DNA of 64,000 nt, from contig NC_091137.1 in assembly GCF_041381155.1 (NCBI RefSeq), positions 24,907,351 to 24,971,350 of the forward strand, in the 5' to 3' direction. This document shows, piece by piece, positions 1-15,136 of this stretch; position 1 is the stretch's first letter, and each line of letters opens with the position of its first letter. Position numbers and translations under genes: made by a program. This DNA is from Argopecten irradians. Its lineage: Eukaryota > Mollusca > Bivalvia > Pectinida > Pectinidae. Under the pieces are notes generated by a model that was not told the DNA's origin, did not search any database, and saw nothing but the letters and a program-made list of their open reading frames with translations.

Positions 1-385
1 TGTGTTTGAACTCTCCGTCCGTTCAAATTAACAAGTTAATTAAAATATTGAGTTGTTTGTTCTACACCGAAACTGAGAGGCCATGTACTACACCGTCACA
101 TCTCGGTGATCACTGAATTGATGAGTTTTAAGTGCTGTCAGTGTTGTTAATAGGGCGGGGCTTATGTAGTCAGACTCAACCAATCGCCACGCGAATGTTA
201 TCCCATTCAATTTGTGCCTGTAGTGATCAAAGGAATTTCCTCCGTCTGTCTGGTTAGTACTTCACCTGTGCCTTTCGAAGTAATCCCGCGTCGACAGTAA
301 AATGTTTACTATTTTCATGCTCACATGTCAACATTATGTACTATTAAATTATATATTTTGGAGAAAAATTGCGTTGTACAAATAT

Positions 386-551
386 TCTGCATATTACAGA
401 GTTATCTGCCCTTGTGGGTAGGTATTGATTGTGACGTCGTGTTTGCGAGCGTAATGTCATACTTTTCGGAGAAAACGTAAATTATGCCCATAAAATAATG
501 ACGTCACAATGGATACCTACCCGCAAGGGAGCTAACTCTGTAATATGCAGA
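386..551. mobile_element. MITE family A, copy 1 (long terminal inverted repeats)
   Basis: About 165 bp with terminal inverted repeats of about 50 bp: the left end has CATATTACAGAGTTATCTGC followed by GGTAGGTATTGATTGTGACG, and the right end is its reverse complement with a few differences. The middle contains a short GAAAA-rich loop. Related copies lie near 14970, 41480 and 44485, with a poorer one near 17037. No coding capacity. Superfamily not resolved because target duplications are unclear. Confidence 0.75.
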
Positions 552-805
552 CAGAATTAGATATGACGAGTATTACTGTCAACACAATAATAGTGTGAAT
601 GGTTTTGGTTGACTAGGATGCTGTTGCTGTTACCTGGCACGCTGTCGATACACTCTAGTTTTGGCGACGTTACGTCATACACACGTGTTGCGGGAAGCAC
701 GCCCATCAGTAGCTGAGCTACTTTCAAAATGGACGACTTTGTTGAGCTTGTTAACCTGATACTGTCATTAGATACAATGAGAAGTTAGCCGTTGTTGTGT
801 CCACA

Positions 806-878
806 TAGTTACATTTACAAATGTACTTCATTCCCAACACAAAGTTACATTTACAAATGTACTTCATTCCCAACACAA
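806..878. repeat. 36-bp tandem duplication
   Basis: Two adjacent, essentially identical copies of a unit beginning AGTTACATTTACAAATGTAC and ending CCCAACACAA. It lies inside the foldback element. Confidence 0.85.
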
Positions 879-2004
879 ACCGTACCATCCGTCCTTGGCT
901 AGGATAACTTGTAAAATACTTTATAATTATCTTATAAAAGTGGTAACATTGAATAGTTTGACATTTGAGACTTCTATGTCATACGAGTGTTTTTTTCTCT
1001 GTAATATAGACTATGATACAGTTGTTACAGCATATTAGGCTTACTCCTTTTCCGGCAGTTCCAGTCTCCAAGTTAACAGTAACATAACGCTGTAGAAAAG
1101 TCACAGAAAACATAAGAGGTTAGTGTAAAACAGATACTTATATCAAGATCATTAGCAGTGTTTTTTGCACTTACTATTTTCAACAGCCCATGCCTTTTCA
1201 ATTGGGAAAAAATTTCGGGCGTGTATTAATTTTTCTAAACCACTTGCCCCATGCAAGTAGAGCCCAATAATTCACTTGCAATTGCCCAAAATTAAATTCC
1301 ACTTGCCCCCCAAAAATACCTTTTTTATCGCTGTACTGCACTTAATAGAAAATTAAAAAAATGAAATTTTTTTAGAATTATCTAATTAACATTTCTAATC
1401 CCATTTTACAATATGTTTTCCTTCTATTATTAGAAGAAAAATAAAACAATTAATTTGCAATACTTTTTGCATTTTTAAACTTTTTTTTGTTTCTCTATTT
1501 TTTTCTCTCTAAATGCCTGAATTCCGGAAACCATTATTAGATCCCAAGTGCTACTTCCTACCTTGAACAGAGATCGTTTTTACACAGAAAAACTCCTTGC
1601 TTATGCCAAAAAAAAAAAAAATAATTAGACAACTAATAATGTAAGTTAACTCTGGAAACATTGTAATATAACTTAAAAGCAGTTAACTATTGTTTTAATC
1701 AGCTTGAATGCCTGTAAAACGTCTCTGAACTGAAGGTGCACCTAGCGACCTAGTTATGCTCATTTCGATTTTGTTTTCATTTTTTGAAATAAAATTTGTT
1801 TCTAATCCCAAATTATTTGTTTAAGTAATGTAGAATATATTTACACATTTAAGGAATGAAAACCTGGTACAAATTATCAACACAAATAATGTCATTTTTG
1901 ATAAGTTTTTATTGGGAAATATGACTTCAAAATTGGGAAAATAAGGCATTTTTTGGCTAGTGGAAACAGCCGAAGTTCGGCTGTAGAGTCGGCCAAAAAA
2001 ACCC

Positions 2005-2270
2005 ACTGAACCTCCATGTGAAGTTTGAACAAAATCCCTTCAGTAGTTCTCAAGAAATATCGATAACAAACTTCAACTGCCAAAAACAAAGATGGCTGCC
2101 TGGTGGCCATCTTGTTTTTCCGATCAGCCTCAAAATCTGTATGGCACAAATATGGACCAAGGGGACCCTCCATGTGAAGTTTGAACAAAATCCCTGCAGC
2201 AGTTTTTAAGAAATAGTGATAACAAGCATTGTTTACGAATTGACAAAGGACCACGGACGACGGGCGATTT
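2005..2270 (+). repeat. Hairpin-bearing dispersed repeat, two units
   Basis: Two units each contain CCATGTGAAGTTTGAACAAA and a stretch like CAGTAGTT..AAGAAATA.CGATAAC; the first also has AAGATGGCTGCC opposite GGCCATCTTG, which can pair. It ends GGACCACGGACGACGGGCGA then TTTGAATAT. The same architecture recurs at 26690-27745 and 28995-29245, so this is one family. Frames spanning it look like by-products of the repeat. Confidence 0.65.
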
Positions 2271-2799
2271 GAATATCTTTAGCTTCTGTACATGTATTCT
2301 GGTTTCCTAATTCATATGTTTAATATTTTTGGGTAACATCTCAGTCTTTGATTTCTCCATGACAATAATTTTGCCGTTTGCCAAAAACTAATCTAGTGAT
2401 GTCAGATTTTACTACGGTAATTACCGTACATTCTGAACGCAATCTTACAATATGTAAACTACTTAAAGAATATTGCTAGGAGTCTTGTAATGTACGTCAC
2501 ACATGTGTTTGACATAACAGCGCCACCTGCTGGCACCGTCGAGATAACATCACCAAAACTGTGACCAAGTTATCAAGAGTGTGGCGACAGCGTCCTAGGT
2601 AACAGCAACCTGATGTAGTAATCAACCGAAACCATTCACACTATTATTGCATCGACAGTAATATTCAATTGGATTTGCGAGTACCCAAATACTCGTTGCA
2701 GCTCTAGGCGTTTTAATTATTATGCCAGTTCATAATCGCATGAACTGTTCAAGTGGAAACTGGATAAAGATCCTTAAAGATATTAAGCCCTGTTAATAC

Positions 2800-6760
<3,961 letters not shown>

Positions 6761-7864
6761 TTCCTTGCTCGATATACAGATATAGATACACGTGTAGACA
6801 TTTTTTATATGATCGGAAATTAGGTGCGTAGTGTTTTAGAACATATCAACAGTGAATTTTCTATACAGTAGAAGTTATGAATATGCGTTGAAATTCTATA
6901 AGTAACCCTAGGTGTCTAACAAGTTTCATACGTGCATGTATACAATGTAATACATAGCTCAAATTATAAGCAACGCGTGCTCAATAGATTAGATTAAAAA
7001 AAAACCTCAAAACATCTACAATTTAAAAGTAACCAGAAAACCCAGGATGCCTACACACGTACACAAACACAATGTGTCTCATCATTATATACCAAACGTT
7101 TTGTTTCGATTAGGGAGGGGGGGGGGGGGGTTCGAAAGGTCCCGTAACCAGATATTGAGATAGTATACTATCTAAATCTCTGCTATAATCTAGCCATACA
7201 GACGATCATTATGAAGTTATGATCAGAAAAAAAGCATTTAACGCGAGTAACTTAATAATCTTTCGTAAATTTTTCGACTCCTTCCTGAGTGTTCATGGTA
7301 TATTTTTCTAAAATTGTACAAAATAGGGGTCATACATAGAGCAAGGACGTATATATCTCACTTATAAATCCTTGCATAGAGTTAGCCAAGGTTAGTAAGG
7401 TATGTAGAGTATGGTTTTTACCTATTTTTGATCCAATCCCCTAAAACATCTAAATCAATGGTCAATAGATTTGGGTACTCTGGTGAGTCAATAATTACAT
7501 CAACTGAAACTAATTCTCATATCCCTGTGGGATTTCAACAAAGTTCACACGTTGATTTCCGTGTCATTATATGTATTTTAACACCCGTTAGCTTATCGGA
7601 GGGCAGAGTTCAGCGTGTCACCCGAACAATGGGCCGGATTAATTTACGTCCGCTGTCATCGCACTTGATGTGAGTTGGTGAGACATATCACTGGTCATAA
7701 GGCCCACGGACTCATCTGCCATAGTTAGTTGATTTTATAACCAATAATCCATTTTCCCCAAGAATTTATAAGCACTTATAAATCCATGCCGTTTTCCCCT
7801 AAATTTAGCATACCATAGCTCTGAACACGAAATACACATGATTAGTGACCACAAAATTGGATTA
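6761..7864. other. Intergenic stretch, no gene seen
   Basis: Lies between the CDK2 5' region and the LINE 3' end. It holds a run of about 13 G near 7116 and short A-runs. The 81-codon frame at 7428-7673 has no recognisable domain and no splice context that would support it. Confidence 0.6.
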
Positions 7865-8859
7865 TCATTTCAATTCAATTTGTTTATTTCCACAAGCCTT
7901 GCGACTTATAAGACACAAAGTACAAGTAATACATGTACATATTGAATAATTTAAACATGTACAGGAGAGTGATTGTATACAATAAAACACAAACATTAGC
8001 GCACAATTATTATACATCATATACTATACAGTTACTGAGAACGTTTCTGGAATGCAAGTTTTGAGAATTTTTCCGAGATTATTTAAAACTCAAACATTAT
8101 TTACACTGAGTAATTGAACAAGTTTGAACACACTTAGATGATAAGAATAATAAGGTTTCAGATATCAAACTCGTAGTTGGGTATAAAAAGGACATTTAAG
8201 GATGAAGTGAAACTCATCTTCTACATGTATATCATTCGTATTACAAACTGTACAGATTCTATTAGGTCGTGCTACGTTTTGAAACCTACCACTTGCTATA
8301 TTTAACTTATGACTACTTAATCGTATACTTGTAATACTGTTTTTATACTTTTGATCAATGGGTTTCTTTAAACAATATTGTAAACCAAAATTGTCTACTA
8401 GATGTTGATATAAAATTCCTTTTGAGGAATTCTGTATTCTGTATAAAATTTCTTGAGTACATACATCATAAAATTTTTGTTCAATTAGTTTATAACAATA
8501 TTACTCTCATACGTACTATTCCACAAATACCCCAATCCTAGCTTATTATCCGGCTTGTACATTCATGATCCAAACATCATTGTCTAATATTCTTTGCTCA
8601 TAACATGCTTTTAATATACAATTATTGGTTTCTTTAAGTTTTACCCAGTATTTTCATTTTCCGGATAACATGCATAGGCAATCTACCTTACTCATAGTAT
8701 ACAATATCGTTACAAGTGTTTTTACCGACGCCTAGAATTCTTTTACAAAAACTAACATCAACCTCAAGTGCTCTATGAAAACCCCATACTTCACATGCAT
8801 AACCTAATACACTACTTACGTTAGTATCAAATACTGAACATAATGTTTCGGTGTTAAAA

Positions 8860-11683
8860 CTGTGACTTTTTAATTTGTTTGATAATGCAAAATATGTTTT
8901 TCAGCTACATGTTGTTGAGTTTTGTTAAATTTACCATTATGATTAAAAAACATACCTAGATAGTTAAAATCATCTACCACTTCTACTTCTTTATGGTCGT
9001 AAAACCATTTTTCTTCTTGTCTTACAATACCACCATTTCTAAAAACTACAATTTTAGTTTTTTCTACATTAAGTGTAAGCTTCCATTCATTATTATACAA
9101 AAGCATTGCATCCAATATAGTTTGTAAAGCACGCGGACTTTCTGCAATAAGCACTATATCGTCCGCGTACATAGTATATAAACAGAGATATCATACCAAT
9201 TTCAACCGGTTGACAACTTTCTTTTATAAAACTCATTTCACAATCATTCAAAAACCGATTTTGTTATCAAAATATTCTGATGTATGGCCATTGTATTTCA
9301 TACATGATTTTACATTATCATATAGAGACTTAATAATTTTAAAAAAATTTTCCCTGAACTCCATATGTTATAAGTTTACACCAAAGTTTCCCTCTATCAA
9401 TAAGATCAAATGCCTTTTTATAATCAATGAAACAACAGCACAAACGTTTCTTTTTATTAAGAGTTCTATTAATTAGTGATTGAAGGACGAATATTGCATC
9501 TACTGTTGAGTGACCAGCTTTAAAACCAAATTGAGCATCAGTTATAACAGAATTTTCCTTATCCCACTTAATCAGCCTTCTGTTTAACACTGCGGTAAAT
9601 AGCTTTCCCATACAACGGACTAAAGCTATACCTCTATAATTATTGACATCATTTATATCACCTTTTTTATGTACTGGAACAATGGAGCCACATGACCACA
9701 CTTCTGGAAAGAACTCGGATTAAAAAATTCTACTAAAGAGTTTTGATATACAAGGTATCAAAATATCTTCACAATCTAATAATAATTCGTTTAAAATGAG
9801 ATCTTCACTGCAAACTTTTATCTCTTTTCAGATTACGAATTGCAAAATGTATCTCCTCTTCAGAAAATGGTTCATCTAATTCATTAAACATTGTTGAATC
9901 TATATCGTTATGCGACAACTCGTCACTAGTGTCATCTGTATTAATGTTATTACTAATATTACTAAAATAGTCCAAAAATTCATCCATACTAATATGTGGC
10001 TGGGATACATGATTTTTACGCTTTGAATAATATTTATAGAATTTTTTGGGGTTATTCTTTCTGAGAAACTCTACCATATCACCTTCTTGTCGTTTGTATT
10101 GACGATTAAGTCTATATTCCAACTTTTTGTAAGTTTCTTTTTTACTTATAAGAACCGCATGATTATCATGTGTCTTGTTAACATTAAAATTAAAGATGCT
10201 CCACCACTGAAAAATGGTATTTTTTCACTATCAAAAACAGGAGCAGACGATTAAGTATTTTTCTTAAGTTACAAAAGTTACTTACTTTACAGCGTTGCCA
10301 CCACTGAAAAGTTTGAGCTTTTAATTTGACTTCAAGTTAAACATATGAAAAATAATTAATTGCATCCCGAAAAAATTCCATGGCACTATATTCAATTTGG
10401 AATGAAGTACTGATTGCGCATGCACCAAAGACGAAATAATTATTTTATATTATTTTTTGTGTTCATTAGACACATATATACACGATTAAACACCAATTAT
10501 TGTTCAAATGCTGAATATCATTTATGCTCTGTCGGCGATGGAGCATCTTTAAATACTGCACGTTTATAATCATTATATTTATTTTTACATTCATCAGTAA
10601 ACCATGGTTTGTCCTCTTTATCACCTTTTACTGTTGAGGGTATTGATTCTTATTACTTGTATTTTTAACATTACAGTTTCGTAAAACAACATGATTTATA
10701 TTACCACAAAATTTGGTTACACATTCATCTATTTTTTCTTGAGAATTTAACGACATATCACATATATTAAGAAGGTCATGAACTATTGCTTGAAGGTCAT
10801 TGCATATTCTATCTACATTGTCTTTGTTCCATCTCACAGTTTTTGTTGTACTACCACTACATAAGACATTATTGCGGTCATCAATTATATTAGTGTTACA
10901 CATATTGAAGGAAAAACACAACGGTGAGTGGTCAGACATAGTATTGAACTCGCCCGTGCCAAATTTTAAAACATTTGAAATATAATCACAATCAACTAAT
11001 AGATAATCAATGAGGCTCATTCCGTTGTTATTACAAAAGGTATAATTTCCATTTTCATCGCCTGTATGACGACCATTAACTATTCGCATACTTTTAGATT
11101 TACACAATGTAAGTAATTTTCTACCATATGTATTTACATATTTATCCATATTACTACGAGGACAATCAGTTGAATCGTTATTATAAAACATATCATCAAA
11201 CAATTCATCATCAAGCCCATTATCTACAACATAATCTGGCCTAGTTCCTGTTCGAGCATTTAAAAGTCACCGGCTACATACACATTTCCATTTGTTTTGT
11301 AACGGCTTATTGACTCCTCTAGACTCATATATATATCACAACTATTATAAAAGATACTATTTTCCGGAGGAAAATAACAAAAACACAAAAAATGACTTAT
11401 TACCAGAGTAAATCTTTACCCAAAATATACAATCAACAATATTTTCAACTATAGAAAACATATTTTTTAAATGGTCTTTATGCAGAAGCACAACTCCACC
11501 CCATTTTCCAGTAGGTCTGGGGAAAACATATGTACAAAATCCATTCAACTCAACTACGTCTTTACTCGTTATCCAACATTCAGTCAGACATATGACATCA
11601 TATTTATGTAATATTTCTAAGAAATCTCCGTCGGCGAGTTTACTAATGAGCCCTTTACCAATGTTCCATGACAGGACCGACAA
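8860..11683 (-). pseudogene. LINE ORF2 remnant: endonuclease plus reverse transcriptase
   Basis: The endonuclease begins MSVLSWNIGKGLISKLADGD, with DVICLTECWI (catalytic Glu region), VYVAGDF before about 11270, and MSDHSPLCFSF (the SDH motif). The reverse transcriptase has KKGDINDVNNYRGIALV, DAQFGFKAGHSTVDAIF, CFIDYKKAFDLIDR and the catalytic MYADDIVLI, followed by WKLTLNVEKTKIVVF. The frame shifts within the GDF-NARTG loop near 11260 and again between 9339 and 9172, and there is a stop-rich join near 9720-9800. The MITE at 10190-10552 splits the linker; outside it the frame reads WFTDECKN...KRAVFN and then VNKTHDNHAVLISKKETYKK. This is a dead copy. Confidence 0.88.
10190..10552. mobile_element. 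TTAA-flanked MITE nested in the LINE
   Basis: Bounded by TTAA on both sides with terminal inverted repeats AAAGATGCTCCACC and GATGGAGCATCTTT. TTAA target sites are used by the piggyBac and Kolobok superfamilies; which one is unresolved. About 363 bp and non-coding. It interrupts the LINE linker, so it is younger than the LINE insertion. Confidence 0.8.
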
Positions 11684-11715
11684 CTCACTCTCCTCCCTGT
11701 CCTACCTCTGTTCCC

Positions 11716-12744
11716 CTACTGACTGGGAGCTCGAGGTGTCATGGGTACTAGACTCACGAGACTCAATGATCCTCCGTTCCTCAACTGGTTGCCTAGGAGT
11801 ACTAGGAGGCACACGTAACTGCCCTGGCTGGGCCTGGACGAGGTTACCCTCGCTAACCCTCCGTTCCTCAACTGGTTGCCCAGGAGTACTAGGAGGCACA
11901 CGTGACTGCCCTGACTGGGCCTCGACGAGGTTACCCTCGCTAACCCTCCGTTCCTCAACTGGTTGCCCATGAGTACTAGGAGGCACACGTGACTGCTCTG
12001 GCTCACGAAACGGGGCATTATTATGCACAGATGGGGAAGACGGAACACGTGATCGTTTTTAACAATTCTACCACTGTTAACATTAGATGATAGAAAAACT
12101 TCACTAAAAGATCTACTAGCTGTCTCTTGACCATCATACAGTTGATTATCGATGTAAATTTTGTCTCTCACAAGTTTAACTTGGTGGCCTGCTCTTTTGT
12201 GCGATCGCAGAATAGGGTATAGCTCTCTACGCCGTTGTTCTACAGCTTTGGGGAACTGCTCATTGATCCAAAAGTTCATAAACACTGCTACAATCGGCCG
12301 CGATTTGCCAAATACATGCCTGCCAAAACGATGGACATTTGTGAAATCAATGTTTTTCTCGATACACAGTTCATAATAGATAAAGTCTTTCAGTCTACTT
12401 TCAGTGTCCTCGTGTTTGTCTTCCCTGAGTCCATGGAATACCAGGCTCTGTTTCATGTCTAATATTGCCTGCTGGTTGTCTTTGTTTGTCATTACCACTG
12501 TCTCAATTTGTTTTGTGTTGTAGTCAATCATCCCTTCTGTCTTCTTCATACTTTTAATCTCTGAATTAGTTTTTAATGTGGAGTCTTTCATGTCGTCATA
12601 TAAATCACTTATTATTTCTGCACTCTTCTCGATTTCACTGTGTTTGTCTTTAACCTTATGGATTTCATCTTCTAGGAATCTCACTGGAGTTGTCAATGAA
12701 TTCAAGGATTTTTGAACACCATTAATGTTTTTACCTGTATTCAA
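11716..12744 (-). CDS. LINE ORF1-like protein with coiled coil and RRM-like core
   Basis: An N-terminal region of about 100 residues is rich in Lys/Glu/Asp with heptad-like spacing (KSLNSLTTPVRFLEDEIHKV), followed by SLVFHGLREDKHEDTESRLK, VHRFGRHVFGKSRPIVAVFM and LRSHKRAGHQVKLVRDKIYI. That layout is typical of L1-type ORF1 RNA-binding chaperones. The C-terminal third overlaps three 87-bp tandem units; an alternative frame there (11702-12028) gives PPSTPGQPVEERRVSEGNLV repeats and looks like the original frame, so a frameshift near 12050 is likely. It belongs to the LINE, not to a host gene. Confidence 0.72.
   Translation of the reverse strand: MNTGKNINGVQKSLNSLTTPVRFLEDEIHKVKDKHSEIEKSAEIISDLYDDMKDSTLKTNSEIKSMKKTEGMIDYNTKQIETVVMTNKDNQQAILDMKQSLVFHGLREDKHEDTESRLKDFIYYELCIEKNIDFTNVHRFGRHVFGKSRPIVAVFMNFWINEQFPKAVEQRRRELYPILRSHKRAGHQVKLVRDKIYIDNQLYDGQETASRSFSEVFLSSNVNSGRIVKNDHVFRLPHLCIIMPRFVSQSSHVCLLVLMGNQLRNGGLARVTSSRPSQGSHVCLLVLLGNQLRNGGLARVTSSRPSQGSYVCLLVLLGNQLRNGGSLSLVSLVPMTPRAPSQ
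11756..12010 (-). repeat. 87-bp tandem repeat in LINE ORF1, three units
   Basis: The plus-strand unit runs from GTTGCCCAGGAGTACTAGGA to CTCCGTTCCTCAACTG. The length is a multiple of three, and one frame yields 29-residue Pro/Glu/Arg-rich repeats. Confidence 0.85.
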
Positions 12745-12900
12745 TTACATTAAGTCTCAAATCCAGCTTGCCCACTAGGGTTAAAAGTTCTCTGAGTTAT
12801 CTGCTGATAACACTATCAGTCTCATCAGTTGTAGAAGTTTTATCATTAATGTTGTCTATATATTGTGAATCTTCACAAAAAGTCACCACTATACCACTGG

Positions 12901-13792
12901 TAAGCACTGTCTATGTAGCTATCACAGTACATAGGTAAGTAGGTACTGAACACTTCTCAGCTATACACGTAAACTCCACTGTAGGGATTTTCCTTTCAAA
13001 AGTCATATTTTCCCATTTTTTTTTCTCTCAGAAACTGGTTACAGGAGATGGTAGTTTATCCTTTACATAATCCACATATCAAAAATTAAGAAGATCCATA
13101 ATCTCCTTGTATGGTATTTAAGAAGAAATTCCAGAGCTGTATGAACACTGATCCTCACTTATTATTACAGTGTAGCTGTAAAGTATTTTTTTAAATTTCG
13201 TAGTTGCGTAGTTTTCAAGATGGCGGCTGTGTTGGCCATCTTGGATTTTGGATAAACCCGAAAAATAACAACACTTTGACGGGACTATATCAGGATGATT
13301 TCATGCAAGTTTAAGTCAAATCGCACCAGTAGAACTTGAGAAGTAGTTTAAAATGTGAAAAGTTAACGCATGGCGCACGGCGGACGACGATGGACGAAAC
13401 ATGATGATTATAGGTCAACTTGACCCTTCTGGTCAGATGACTTAAAACATAAAACATGCAAATGAATGTATTAAGAGGATATGCTATTCCGTGAATATAT
13501 AGCTCACGGAACAGCATTAGTCATGATCAATGACGTATGGTCATGATGCAGTCATCATCGACACACAGGGGTTCCGATGTGTTTAGTCAAGGACGTACAG
13601 TATATAAATCCATGGTTGGGTGTATCTGTACAATGTTCGTGTCTTTGGGTTGAATATCTATGTTATTGTAAATTAAGTTTTGTTGCACTGTAATCATGCA
13701 CTTTTTCTGATGAACTGGTAAGGTTCAAAGAAAAAAGAATTGAAATTGAATTGAATTGATCATTTACGACCTCTACATCCCTGATCATTATC
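12901..13792. other. Intergenic repeats: hairpin-element fragment and a LINE 3' tail
   Basis: At about 13195-13400 is a segment with CAAGATGGCGGCTGTGTTGG, CCATCTTGGA and GGCGCACGGCGGACGACGAT, resembling the hairpin repeat family. At about 13670-13762 the sequence ends AATTGAAATTGAATTGAATT, like the 3' tail of the LINE at 7865 but in plus orientation, so probably a 5'-truncated 3' end. No gene seen. Confidence 0.5.
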
Positions 13793-14252
13793 TCCGAGTA
13801 AAACCACCCTCAATACTCCAGGGGTTACTATAACTAACGTTATATGGAATCACGCCTGGACTATCTCATAGTAAAACTGGAGATAACAGAACAGGTAATT
13901 TAGTCCTTTGATGCACACCAGTAGAGGCGTACAGCGGCTGGATGGCTTTGAAGTAGGGCGTTGCTCTCTCTGCAAGTCTTCAAAGGAAATGTTTGCAAGC
14001 CTGTGATTGGTTCAGATTTTTTCTCCTGAGCTGCTTTCAGTTTTAATATAAGATAGACACGGGGCTGATTAAGAGTCAGTTATAGTGACACCTAGGGTAT
14101 CGAGAATGCTCTCTCTCTCCAGTCTCTGTAGTCTTCAAAGTAAGTCTTCCAATGCCTGTGATTGGTTCAAGATTTTTCTCCTAAGCTTCCAAGGCTTCCG
14201 TTTGTCACGGTTGGATATGAGCTCAGTTATAGTAACTCATTGAGTATAGAGG
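13793..14252. mobile_element. Inverted-repeat element family B, copy 1
   Basis: The left end carries CTCAATACTCCAGGGGTTAC then TATAACTAACGTTAT, CCTGGACTATCTCATAGTAA and AACTGGAG; the right end has GTTATAGTAACTCATTGAGT then ATAGAGGATG, the reverse complement pattern. An internal part with GCAAGTCTTCAAAGGAAATG and CTGTGATTGGTTCA is partly duplicated. Four further copies lie at 45367, 52848, 54907 and 55995. Non-coding. Confidence 0.7.
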
Positions 14253-14969
14253 ATGTACACGTGTATATTTATAGAGCCTGTGCTGTACCAGAGCAGCGTT
14301 TTACTGACCCTAAACCAGGTGTGAACTTATAATCTACATAATATAAATATAGGACAAAGAAGTAATTACAACCTTGTGGACAAAAAATTGTCAAATTTTC
14401 GAGTCGATCTGCCCCTTTATCAAAACACACAAAACGAACACAATTACATTATATGATATGAACATAAACTAAACTTATTTTACATTTATTCCAACAAGTT
14501 ATACAACTTACACAAATCACTTTCGATGGCCCGCATGAAAGAGCCGGAGAGTTAGCCCGAGATACTCTGGCCCTGACACCAGACTTAGACATACGTCTAG
14601 GAAAACGACACATTCACAAAAATACCTAACCATTTCTAAACACCCCTCCCTCACCCGGAAAAAAGAAAACATTTTTTGTGAAAGTTAGAAGGAATATAAC
14701 AAACCATTTCATGACATTACAAGCACCATTTTAATATAAATCAATATTAATTTTCAACGACAAACTCGCTGAATATCCTTACCATACAGCAAAATACTAA
14801 CAACAAATTCACAAAACATTTTTCATCTATCATAAAGCAAATTAATTGGTATCACTAAGGCAACACTGAACAACTACAACTTTTAGATTTGAAATAGATT
14901 TCTCTTTGGTATTACACAAAACAAAACTTATGTTCAGTCTTAACTATTTCTATAAAATTTCTTCGCGTT

Positions 14970-15136
14970 TTACAGAATAACCTCCCTAGAAGATAGGTAT
15001 CTATTGTGATGTCTTTACTTCACGTACAAATCTCTAATCATTTTCTCTGAAAAGAATGATGATATGCTTGCAAACACATAAGGTCATAATCAATACCTAC
15101 CCTCAAGGGCAGATAACTCTAATATGCAAATACAGA
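14970..15136. mobile_element. MITE family A, copy 2
   Basis: The left arm has GATAGGTATCTATTGTGATG; the right arm has CATAATCAATACCTACCCTC, AAGGGCAGATAACTCT and AATATGCAAATACAG. It matches copy 1 in both arms, with a diverged left end. Confidence 0.65.

Larger units (their letters stand above)
568..2666. mobile_element. Large inverted-repeat (foldback) element, about 2.1 kb
   Basis: The segment around 568-690 and the segment around 2530-2666 are reverse complements over roughly 120-130 bp with scattered mismatches. Shared outer sequence is TATTACTGTC followed by AATAATAGTGTGAATGGTTT. The interior has no convincing reading frame; it includes A/T-rich sequence and a two-unit hairpin repeat at about 2005-2270. 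Best read as a non-autonomous DNA transposon lying downstream of the third CDK2 exon, so in intron 3 of that gene. Confidence 0.6.
7865..12900 (-). mobile_element. Decayed APE-type LINE, near full length, minus strand
   Basis: A non-LTR retrotransposon about 5 kb long. In transcription order: ORF1 (about 12744 to 11716, perhaps beginning near 12900), endonuclease (about 11683 to 10628), linker (10122 to 9805), reverse transcriptase (9701 to 8870) and a 3' UTR ending at 7865 with AAATAAACAAATTGAATTGA, a polyadenylation-like signal plus short repeats. A 363-bp TTAA-flanked MITE sits at 10190-10552 within the coding part. Reading frames are broken in several places, so it is inactive. The clade is not resolved by eye. 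Confidence 0.9.

Noticed and set aside
1892-2254. 120-codon minus-strand frame
   Set aside because: Made of repeated hairpin units; the same residues appear twice, and the repeat occurs elsewhere.
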